From positions 7,507 to 28,025 of the forward strand of contig DHDH01000026.1 in NCBI GenBank assembly GCA_002399235.1: a DNA stretch of 20,519 nt. Reading direction: 5' to 3'. This document shows positions 14,736 to 20,519 of the stretch, one piece after another (position 1 is the stretch's first letter; each line of letters opens with the position of its first letter). A program made the translations under genes and the position numbers. The notes beneath the pieces are model-generated. The model worked only from the letters and a program-made list of their open reading frames with translations. It searched no databases and was not told where the DNA came from. This DNA comes from Firmicutes bacterium UBA4881 (lineage in GTDB: Bacteria > Bacillota > DTU065).

Positions 14736-15244
14736 ATTTACCCAATTGGTTAACATTTAGTAGGATTTTTTTAGTACCAGTTTTTATGGTGTTTGCTCTT
14801 TTTAAACTCCCAAGTGGTGATTTAATAGCTACTGTTTTATTTGTAACAGCTGCGTTAACCGATTACCTTGATGGCTATTTAGCCAGAAAAGGTAAAATGG
14901 TTACAAAGTTAGGAGCTCTATTAGATCCAGTTGCTGATAAGCTGTTAATTACTGGTGCCTTGCTTTCCTTAGTTCAGTTAGGGAAAGTTAATGCTCTGAT
15001 TGCTATGGTAATATTAGCGCGAGAATTTGCTGTAATGGGACTTAGATTAGTTGCTGCAACAAATGGTGTAGAGATCAAAGTATCTAATTTTGGTAAACTT
15101 AAAACAGCTGTGCAATTTTTAGCGGTTACAGCCATAATGTTAGGTTATAAAATTGGTACACCGTTACTTTATCTCTCGGCAACTATTACAGTACTCTCTG
15201 GTGTGGAATATTACATCAAAGGCGCTCATGTTTTAAAGGAGTAG
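14732..15244 (+). CDS. pgsA: CDP-diacylglycerol--glycerol-3-phosphate 3-phosphatidyltransferase
   Basis: 170 aa integral membrane enzyme making phosphatidylglycerol phosphate, the first step of anionic phospholipid synthesis. The CDP-alcohol phosphotransferase motif is complete: D44, D47-G48, A51-R52, G61, D65, D69 (DG-x2-AR-x8-G-x3-D-x3-D). The family start LPNWLTFSRIFLVP is present, and about four to six hydrophobic segments follow. The GTG at 14732 is required by this N-terminus, although no SD lies at normal distance from it (see the regulatory entry). It is slightly short for PgsA (about 180-190 aa). A related CDP-alcohol transferase is possible but less likely. It lies in an operon with rimO, a common neighbour in Bacillota. 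Confidence 0.92.
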   Translation: MNLPNWLTFSRIFLVPVFMVFALFKLPSGDLIATVLFVTAALTDYLDGYLARKGKMVTKLGALLDPVADKLLITGALLSLVQLGKVNALIAMVILAREFAVMGLRLVAATNGVEIKVSNFGKLKTAVQFLAVTAIMLGYKIGTPLLYLSATITVLSGVEYYIKGAHVLKE

Positions 15245-15274
15245 GATCTGATTAACCAGCTCAGGCAGATATTG

Positions 15275-15307
15275 CCGGCCGCCAAATGAGGTAGGCCGGT
15301 TTTTTTT
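15275..15307 (+). terminator. Rho-independent terminator after pgsA
   Basis: CCGGCC (15275-15280) and GGCCGG (15294-15299) with a 13-base loop and eight T's (15300-15307). The T-run abuts the next promoter. Confidence 0.9.
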
Positions 15308-15308
15308 A

Positions 15309-15317
15309 TGTTATAAT
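15309..15317 (+). promoter_or_regulatory. Extended -10 promoter of the FtsH-like operon
   Basis: TGTTATAAT directly follows the pgsA terminator T-tract; the -35 region would fall inside the terminator hairpin and has no consensus match. The same nonamer occurs before rimO and before the zinc-ribbon gene. The predicted start is near 15324. Confidence 0.58.
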
Positions 15318-15347
15318 CAGGCTATGCCTAGGAAGGGAGATTAGGCC

Positions 15348-15851
15348 ATGCAAATATTCGGTCTCAGGCTGAATGTTATTCTTATAGTCTTTTTACTGGT
15401 TTTTCTGGCCATCTTCTCCGTACGCGTCATTATAACTCATTATATTGTTAACAAACCTTTAGATACACTTTTAACTAATGCTAATCTTGAAAGTTATACC
15501 TACGAGAAAGATCGCTTAGAACTGGTCTGGGACGGGGAAAATCCGCAAAAAATAATAGACTTGCTAGAAAATAAACCTATCCAAAAACGTTTTGTAGAAG
15601 CTATATTAGTGCTAGAAGTTAAAGAAAATCAAGAGCTATGGCAAGATGCAGAGCTAATTATTAGAGAAGGTCTGGCCAATAAAGAATATTACACAGCCTT
15701 GTCTAGACTTAGAGCAATAGATTCTAAGGCTCAGATGGTTATCTTAAATGACTATCTTTATGTACAATTTCTTGGCGAAGGGCAGCTATATCTCTTGACA
15801 GAAGCGCCCTTAAGACCGCGACTTATAAGCAAGGTGGTAGCTAAGTCATGA
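15348..15851 (+). CDS. Unknown single-TM protein coupled to the FtsH-like protease
   Basis: 167 aa, no family recognised. One strong hydrophobic segment at about residues 9-30 is followed by a roughly 135-residue mixed alpha/beta soluble domain (for example ENPQKIIDLLENKPIQKRF, ALSRLRAI, and a strand-rich end LYVQFLGEGQLYLLTEAP). No catalytic motif or cysteines are seen. Topology is unclear because positive residues flank both ends of the helix. The ATG has AAGGGAGA 7-8 bases upstream and a dedicated promoter. Its TGA overlaps the next start (ATGA), so it should be made with the FtsH-like protein at a fixed ratio. An accessory or regulatory subunit of that protease is my inference. Confidence 0.8.
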   Translation: MQIFGLRLNVILIVFLLVFLAIFSVRVIITHYIVNKPLDTLLTNANLESYTYEKDRLELVWDGENPQKIIDLLENKPIQKRFVEAILVLEVKENQELWQDAELIIREGLANKEYYTALSRLRAIDSKAQMVILNDYLYVQFLGEGQLYLLTEAPLRPRLISKVVAKS

Positions 15852-17377
15852 ATAAATATTGGAAAGAGATTGCCTTAGGGGCTTCATTAGCTTTATTAGT
15901 TTTTTTGGGGCAAAGTGGTGTAAATGTCTGGCCAGTTATCTTAGTTATAATTGCTGGGTTTTTTCTCTATAACTTTATGCCTGGTAGAGAACTAGCTGGT
16001 GCTAAACTAGGTACCGGGAAAAGTACAGTACAAAAGATTACTTTTAACGATATTGGTGGACAGGAAGTGCCCAAAAGAGAGCTAAAAGAGGCTTTGGATT
16101 TTGCCTTAGATAAAGAGAGAACCGAAATCCTCGGTATTAGACCGTTAAAAGGAATTCTTTTATCGGGCCCACCAGGTACAGGCAAAACACTGTTAGCGAA
16201 AGCAGCTGCTAACTATACTGGTTCAGCCTTTTTACATGCCTCTGGTTCTGAGTTTGTTGAGATCTATGCTGGTGTAGGTGCCAAAAGAGTCCGTGATATC
16301 TTTGATAAAGCTAGAAATTTAGCTAAACAAAATAAAAAAGGTTCTGTTGTCTTTATTGATGAGATTGAAGTACTCTGTGGTGCTAGAGGTAGACATGCTA
16401 GTCATTTAGAGTATGATCAGACCTTAAATCAGCTACTAGTTGAGATGGATGGCATTGGTAGTAGTGAACAGATATTAGTTATTGGAGCTACTAACCGTAT
16501 TGATATCCTTGATCCAGCAATTTTACGTCCTGGCCGTTTTGATCGTATAGTAAGGGTGGATTTACCTGATAAAGAAGGTAGACTTCATATTTTAAAGATC
16601 CACACCCAAGGGAAACCCCTAGCTACTGATGTTGATCTAGATGAATTAGCTCGCGAATGTTATGGCTTTTCTGGTGCTCATATTGAAAGCTTAGTTAATG
16701 AAGCTGCTATTAATGCTCACAGGCGTAATTTTCACCAGATAACCAAAAAAGATTTTGTCGATGCTGAAGAGAAAGTTATGTTAGGTGAAAAACTAGACCG
16801 TAGGCCACCTGAAGAGGAACTGAAACGAGTAGCTATTCATGAGGTTGGTCATGCTGTGGTTAGTGAACTGGTTTCTCCAGGTTCAGTAGCAGCAGTGACT
16901 GTTATACCCAGGGGCCAAGCTTTGGGTTTTGTGAGACAAGCACCGCTTGAAGATAAGTATCTCTATACTAGAGAAGAACTCCTCAATCAAATTCGTATTG
17001 CTATAGGTGGAGCTTTCTCGGAAGAGATTATTTTAGGTTCAATGAGCACAGGTAGCCAAAATGATTTTTCCCAAGCATCGAGAATGGGTAAGAGAATTGT
17101 GCTAGCAGGCTTATCTCGTTTAGGAATTGTTGCAGAAGAGATTGGTCAAAATGAATTGAATTATGAAATTATGAGGATAATTAATAACGAAGGTATCTTT
17201 ATTAAAGAAGAGTTACAACGCTTTTCTCGCTTTATAAAAGAAATTGCTGAATTTTTGCAAGCCAATGAAAGGATCGATGGCGAAACTTTTCGCTCTCACT
17301 TTAAAGAATATAAAGCTATTTTAGACCGCGAAGATGAAATAACTGCTGAAAGCGAACAAGGCATTTTAGCTTGTTAA
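15848..17377 (+). CDS. Short FtsH-like AAA ATP-dependent zinc metalloprotease
   Basis: 509 aa against 600-650 for ordinary FtsH. Two hydrophobic segments (about 8-22 and 27-43) are separated by only a few residues, so the usual extracytoplasmic domain of about 70 residues is missing. The AAA domain is intact: pore-loop FVEIYAGVGA with Y140, Walker A GPPGTGKT (107-114), Walker B FIDE (169-172), and arginine fingers R227 and R230 in LRPGRFD. The M41 protease site is intact: HEVGH (331-335) with third zinc ligand D406 in STGSQNDFSQ. It should be an active membrane-anchored, cytoplasm-facing protease, probably a paralogue of a housekeeping FtsH elsewhere. The ATG overlaps the upstream stop. Substrates are unknown. 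Confidence 0.9.
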   Translation: MNKYWKEIALGASLALLVFLGQSGVNVWPVILVIIAGFFLYNFMPGRELAGAKLGTGKSTVQKITFNDIGGQEVPKRELKEALDFALDKERTEILGIRPLKGILLSGPPGTGKTLLAKAAANYTGSAFLHASGSEFVEIYAGVGAKRVRDIFDKARNLAKQNKKGSVVFIDEIEVLCGARGRHASHLEYDQTLNQLLVEMDGIGSSEQILVIGATNRIDILDPAILRPGRFDRIVRVDLPDKEGRLHILKIHTQGKPLATDVDLDELARECYGFSGAHIESLVNEAAINAHRRNFHQITKKDFVDAEEKVMLGEKLDRRPPEEELKRVAIHEVGHAVVSELVSPGSVAAVTVIPRGQALGFVRQAPLEDKYLYTREELLNQIRIAIGGAFSEEIILGSMSTGSQNDFSQASRMGKRIVLAGLSRLGIVAEEIGQNELNYEIMRIINNEGIFIKEELQRFSRFIKEIAEFLQANERIDGETFRSHFKEYKAILDREDEITAESEQGILAC

Positions 17378-17378
17378 A

Positions 17379-17406
17379 GGACCAGGGGCTAACCTGGTCC
17401 CTGTTT
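17379..17406 (+). terminator. Terminator after the FtsH-like gene
   Basis: GGACCAGG (17379-17386) and CCTGGTCC (17393-17400) form a perfect 8-bp stem with a 6-base loop, followed by CTGTTTTAG, a short T-tract. Confidence 0.75.
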
Positions 17407-17618
17407 TAGTGCGCCTTAACTAACAAAAAATTATCTGGTAACAAAGTTTATTTTTTTCCATAAGAGGTAATAGGAAGTTAGAACGATTAGCTTTAATTAA
17501 GAAAGGGAAGAATTAATATGATAATTTCAGGCCCTGAGCAAAGGCGATACCAACTTTGTAAATAGATTAATATAAGTCGTATTTTGATGTGTAAGTAGAC
17601 TGTAAGGAATTAATTAGG
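17407..17618. other. Non-coding stretch with one possible 15-codon ORF
   Basis: Nothing convincing. An ORF of 15 codons (17518-17565, starting MIISGPEQRR) has AAAGGGAAG 7 bases upstream, but it is too short to support by itself. Confidence 0.3.
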
Positions 17619-17652
17619 TTGTTTGGTTAATGATAATGACATATATATCATT
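17619..17652 (+). promoter_or_regulatory. Promoter with overlapping inverted repeat before the 70-aa gene
   Basis: TTGTTT (17619-17624), 17-base spacer, TATATA (17642-17647). AATGATA (17629-17635) and TATCATT (17646-17652) form a 7-bp inverted repeat overlapping the -10. The left part, GATAATGA, resembles half of a Fur box. A repressor binding here would block transcription; this is inferred from position only. Confidence 0.45.
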
Positions 17653-17695
17653 GGCTAGATGATTTAACTCAAATAAACCTGCGGAGGTGAAGTAA

Positions 17696-17908
17696 GTGAA
17701 AAGATATAAACGCAGGTTAAAACAGGTATCCAAAATAAAAATAAAATCCTTTGAGACCTATGAAGAGTACAAAATGAGAGTGTTAAAAGAAGTGGAAGTG
17801 GCTATTGACAGAGTTGCCCGTTCGCAAAACATAGCAAAAACTAGGCTAGAGACGGTTATTTGTGTTAATTTACTTAAGCTAAATAGGGCAAATAATGGTA
17901 ATTCTTGA
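17696..17908 (+). CDS. Small basic hypothetical protein
   Basis: 70 aa, not recognised. The N-terminus is strongly basic (MKRYKRRLKQVSKIKIKS), followed by a helical segment (ETYEEYKMRVLKEVEVAIDRVARSQ). There is no membrane helix and one cysteine. The GTG at 17696 has a perfect GGAGGTGA 5 bases upstream and a promoter candidate in front, which is the main reason to accept it as a gene. It lies alone between the FtsH-like operon terminator and the proS T-box promoter. Nucleic-acid binding is conceivable from charge but unsupported. Confidence 0.55.
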   Translation: MKRYKRRLKQVSKIKIKSFETYEEYKMRVLKEVEVAIDRVARSQNIAKTRLETVICVNLLKLNRANNGNS

Positions 17909-17977
17909 GACAAAACTTCGGTAATACTATAAAAATTATCAGAAAGCCTAACCTGACTTTGGTTTTAATCCCAACAG

Positions 17978-18006
17978 TTGACAGTAACGATACACTAATT
18001 TATGAT
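17978..18006 (+). promoter_or_regulatory. Promoter of the proS T-box transcript
   Basis: TTGACA (17978-17983), 17-base spacer, TATGAT (18001-18006): a perfect -35 and a five-of-six -10. The start would be near 18013, just before T-box stem I. Confidence 0.88.
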
Positions 18007-18012
18007 AGTGAG

Positions 18013-18239
18013 AGTAGAAAAAGGCGTTGAAGAGAAATAGTAAGCTAGTAAGATGGCTACAGAGAGAGGAGTATAAGCTGAGAACTCCTACCATCTTTTA
18101 GGCAGAACCCACTCTCTGAGCCTCTGTTAGAAGCAGCGGATAGCTTCCGTTACCAGCTAAAAGAGGTAGGCTATTAGCATACAATGAGGGTGGTACCGCC
18201 GGAATCCGGTCCCTTTTAGTGGGACGGATATTTTTTTTT
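18013..18239 (+). promoter_or_regulatory. T-box riboswitch leader, proline-specific
   Basis: The conserved T-box sequence AGGGTGGTACCGCC (18187-18200) precedes a terminator: ATCCGGTCCC (18204-18213), loop, GGGACGGAT (18221-18229) and a 9-base T-run. The upstream part folds as stem I: AAGATGG (18050-18056) with CCATCTT (18091-18097), then AGGAGT (18067-18072) with ACTCCT (18084-18089), with an AGAGAG bulge. The specifier region AGAACCCAC (18104-18112) reads CCC or CCA; both are proline codons, matching proS. Uncharged tRNA-Pro would favour the antiterminator and switch the gene on. Confidence 0.93.
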
Positions 18240-18258
18240 GGGAAGGAGAGCGTTATTT

Positions 18259-19695
18259 ATGGCGAAAAATAAAAAACTAGTCGAAGCTATTACCGCTATG
18301 GATACCGACTTTGCTCAGTGGTACACAGATGTTGTCAAGAAAGCTGATTTGGCTGACTACTCCTCAGTAAAGGGTTGTATGATTATTCGTCCTTATGGTT
18401 ATGCCATTTGGGAGAATATCCAAGCTGAACTAGACAGTAGATTTAAAGCAACTGGTCATGAAAATGTTTATATGCCTTTGTTTATACCCGAGAGCTTATT
18501 GAACAAGGAAAAAGATCACGTTGAGGGTTTTGCCCCTGAGGTAGCTTGGGTTACTCATGGTGGAGAAGAAGAGTTAACAGAAAAACTATGTGTTCGGCCA
18601 ACATCGGAAACTCTTTTCTGTCAACACTATGCTAACATAATCGGTTCTTACCGTGACCTGCCTAAACTTTATAATCAGTGGGCTAACGTAGTTAGATGGG
18701 AAAAAACCACCAGACCTTTCTTACGCACCACAGAATTTTTATGGCAAGAGGGTCACACAGCTCATGCAACTATGGAAGAAGCAGAAGAAGAAACTTTAAG
18801 AATGCTTAATGTCTATGCGGATTTTTGCCAAGATTTTCTGGCTATTCCAGTTATTAAAGGACAGAAAACAGAAAAAGAAAAATTTGCTGGTGCTCAAGCT
18901 ACTTATACCATAGAGAGCTTAATGCATGATGGTCAAGCTTTACAAAGTGGTACATCCCACAACTTTGGTGATAACTTTGCCCGAGCTTTTAATATTCGTT
19001 ATTTAGACAAAGACAACACCCATCGCTATGTCTACCAGACCTCATGGGGAGTTACCACTAGACTTATTGGTGCTCTTATTATGGTCCATGGCGACGACAG
19101 TGGTTTAGTGTTGCCACCAAGAGTAGCGCCAATTCAACTAGTGATAGTTCCAATCGCTACTCATAAAGGTGGGGTTTTGGAAAAAGCGCAAGAGATCTTT
19201 ACTACCTTAAAGGCTAAAGTCCGGGTTAAACTGGATGATTCTGATAAGAACCCCGGCTGGAAATTCTCGGAGCATGAGATGCGAGGCGTACCTCTACGCT
19301 TAGAGATTGGTCCTAGAGATGTAGAAAATGGTACAGTTGTATTAGTTCGTCGCGATAATGGTGAGAAACTAACCGTTAATATCGCCGAACTAGCCCAAAA
19401 AGTACCAGAGATCCTTCAAGAGATCCAAGATGGTTTGTTAGCGAAAGCGCTTAAACACAGAGAAGAGCATACTTCTAAAGCTTATTCCCTCGCAGAGATT
19501 AAGGAAAACTTGGATAAAAAGCCAGGTTTTGTCAAAACTATGTGGTGTGGTGATAGGGCTTGTGAAGACCAGGTTAAGGAAGTGGCTAGAGCTTCTAGTC
19601 GCTGTATGCCTTTTGAGAGTGAGCACTTAAGTGACACTTGCGCTATCTGTGGCAAACCTGCTAAGGCCATGGTTATTTGGGGTAGAGCTTATTAG
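18259..19695 (+). CDS. proS: Proline--tRNA ligase, short zinc-binding (archaeal/eukaryote-like) type
   Basis: 478 aa class II synthetase charging tRNA-Pro in the cytoplasm. Motif 1 region GCMIIRPYGYAIWE (39-52), motif 2 RTTEFLWQEGHTAH (156-169), motif 3 region GALIMVHGDDSGLVLPPR (271-288), then an anticodon-binding domain and a C-terminal zinc domain with C430, C435, C461 and C464, ending WGRAY. The large editing insertion of the roughly 570-aa bacterial ProRS is absent, so this is the shorter type also found in many Clostridia and in Thermus. The ATG at 18259 has GGAAGGAGAG upstream. An in-frame TTG at 18238 lies in the T-box terminator T-run and is rejected. Expression is controlled by the T-box leader. 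Confidence 0.97.
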   Translation: MAKNKKLVEAITAMDTDFAQWYTDVVKKADLADYSSVKGCMIIRPYGYAIWENIQAELDSRFKATGHENVYMPLFIPESLLNKEKDHVEGFAPEVAWVTHGGEEELTEKLCVRPTSETLFCQHYANIIGSYRDLPKLYNQWANVVRWEKTTRPFLRTTEFLWQEGHTAHATMEEAEEETLRMLNVYADFCQDFLAIPVIKGQKTEKEKFAGAQATYTIESLMHDGQALQSGTSHNFGDNFARAFNIRYLDKDNTHRYVYQTSWGVTTRLIGALIMVHGDDSGLVLPPRVAPIQLVIVPIATHKGGVLEKAQEIFTTLKAKVRVKLDDSDKNPGWKFSEHEMRGVPLRLEIGPRDVENGTVVLVRRDNGEKLTVNIAELAQKVPEILQEIQDGLLAKALKHREEHTSKAYSLAEIKENLDKKPGFVKTMWCGDRACEDQVKEVARASSRCMPFESEHLSDTCAICGKPAKAMVIWGRAY

Positions 19696-19716
19696 ATTCC
19701 AGTGAATGAAAAATTT

Positions 19717-19740
19717 ACTTCTCCAGTAGAGGAGTTAATT
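19717..19740 (+). terminator. Possible weak terminator after proS
   Basis: ACTTCTC (19717-19723) and GAGGAGT (19729-19735, one G-U pair) with a 5-base loop, followed by TAATTTGT. A poor T-tract makes this uncertain. Confidence 0.4.
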
Positions 19741-19805
19741 TGTAAAACTAGAATATTAAAAAAGGGATTGTTAGAATGAAGTCAAACTTTTAGGAGGCGT
19801 AAAGA

Positions 19806-20513
19806 ATGAGCAAAAAGAAAATTATGCTAATGGTATTAGTTCTAACCTTAGTTACTCTATCCTTGGTGGCTAGTGCCAAGCTTAACGACGGCACCTATTC
19901 AGTTCGTGGCAAAGTGGACAGCCACGGCTACTATCCGTCCATAACTTTAGTAGTCAAAGGTAATAAAATCGCTTCTGTCGATTACAATGAAGTTGTTGCT
20001 ACTGATAATAAACCTAAGGCTAAAGGTGTTTATCCATATGCAGCTTATTTCACAGCTGTTGAAACCTTAAATAAAAAAGCTGTTGAAGTAAATGGCGATC
20101 TAGATAAGATTGATGCTGTTGCTAGTGCATCCCTCACAACCGCTAGCTTTAAGGAGATGCTTTTCTGGGCCTTAGTTAAAGCTACACCTTTGAAGAATAC
20201 TACTTATAAGGGCATTAAGTACCCAGCCGATTCAAGAGGTTACAAACCTACCATGCAAGTAACTGTTGAAAAAGGTAAGATAACTAAGATCGAATATGCT
20301 GAGGTTAAAGAGGCTGACGGTAAGGCTAAAGAAAAAGGCGTTTATAAGTATGATGCTTATTTTGATGCTATCGAGACTCTACCTAAAAAGATTGTAGAAG
20401 CTGGCGGTATTCCTACTGAAGTAGATGGTTTCGCTGGTGCTACACAAACCTCAACCAAGTTCTTTGAACTCTATAAGGCTTATATGGCTGCTATTTACAA
20501 AGTAAGTAAATAA
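19806..20513 (+). CDS. Secreted protein with two tandem FMN-binding domains
   Basis: 235 aa. A signal peptide spans residues 1-24 (MSKKK, hydrophobic core, cleavage after ASA). Two FMN_bind-type repeats follow, about 27-125 and 131-232, clearly duplicated: HGYYPSITLVVKGNKI against RGYKPTMQVTVEKGKI, and GVYPYAAYFTAVETL against GVYKYDAYFDAIETL. The second ends in AGATQTS (210-216), close to the S-G-A-T-x-T flavinylation motif, with T215 as expected FMN acceptor. The first has the weaker ASASLTT (106-112), with T111 in that position. Such domains carry covalent FMN added by ApbE and act in extracytoplasmic electron transfer. No ApbE or redox partner is in the window. SD AGGAGG lies 8 bases before the ATG. 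Confidence 0.88.
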   Translation: MSKKKIMLMVLVLTLVTLSLVASAKLNDGTYSVRGKVDSHGYYPSITLVVKGNKIASVDYNEVVATDNKPKAKGVYPYAAYFTAVETLNKKAVEVNGDLDKIDAVASASLTTASFKEMLFWALVKATPLKNTTYKGIKYPADSRGYKPTMQVTVEKGKITKIEYAEVKEADGKAKEKGVYKYDAYFDAIETLPKKIVEAGGIPTEVDGFAGATQTSTKFFELYKAYMAAIYKVSK

Positions 20514-20519
20514 GCTAAC

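Noticed and set aside
17518..17565. 15-codon ORF with a fair SD before the 70-aa gene
   Set aside because: Too short to distinguish from chance without comparison to relatives; kept only as a note in the non-coding entry.
18238..18258. In-frame TTG start for proS giving seven extra residues
   Set aside because: The TTG lies in the T-box terminator T-run and would overlap the SD of the ATG at 18259, which fits the family N-terminus.

Overview
The window looks like a core-genome stretch of a low-GC Gram-positive bacterium (Bacillota, probably Clostridia-like). The reasons are the zapA-cvpA-polX run downstream of pheT, a proline T-box leader, strong GGAGG/GGTGA Shine-Dalgarno (SD) sites with many GTG and TTG starts, a BmrC/BmrD-type ABC pair, and U-tract hairpin terminators. 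All recognised protein genes are on the + strand; the only minus-strand gene is one tRNA. No mobile element, CRISPR array or clear recent transfer is visible.

Layout. 1-3729: 3' part of pheT, a hairpin, then zapA, cvpA and a polX homologue whose polymerase active site is degenerate while its PHP nuclease site is intact. 3780-5781: a zinc-uptake operon, znuC-znuB-zur, tightly coupled and behind a candidate Fur-family operator, but with no substrate-binding protein gene. 5782-6523: a non-coding stretch with tRNA-Ala(CGC) on the minus strand, its promoter and terminator, then the promoter of the next gene. 6524-6811: a small protein with four CxxC knuckles. 6927-10723: a heterodimeric ABC exporter with one degenerate and one canonical ATPase site. 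10780-12310: a three-gene membrane/envelope cassette in which two paralogous small membrane proteins flank a repeat-rich DUF4097-like protein.

12657-13253: a LuxR-type regulator without a receiver domain. 13347-15244: rimO and pgsA; pgsA has an odd translation-initiation region with a 5-codon upstream ORF and a hairpin. 15348-17377: a two-gene unit, an unknown single-TM protein translationally coupled to a short FtsH-like AAA metalloprotease that lacks the extracytoplasmic domain of ordinary FtsH. 17696-17908: a small basic unknown protein behind a promoter overlapped by an inverted repeat. 17978-19695: a consensus promoter, a proline T-box and proS of the short, zinc-binding type. 19806-20513: a secreted protein with two FMN-binding domains.

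Most interesting points: the PolX-like protein that should have lost polymerase activity; the short FtsH with a coupled partner that might supply the missing domain; the symmetrical small-membrane-protein/DUF4097 cassette; and the pgsA start region. All functional statements are read from sequence motifs and family knowledge; no database search or alignment program was run.
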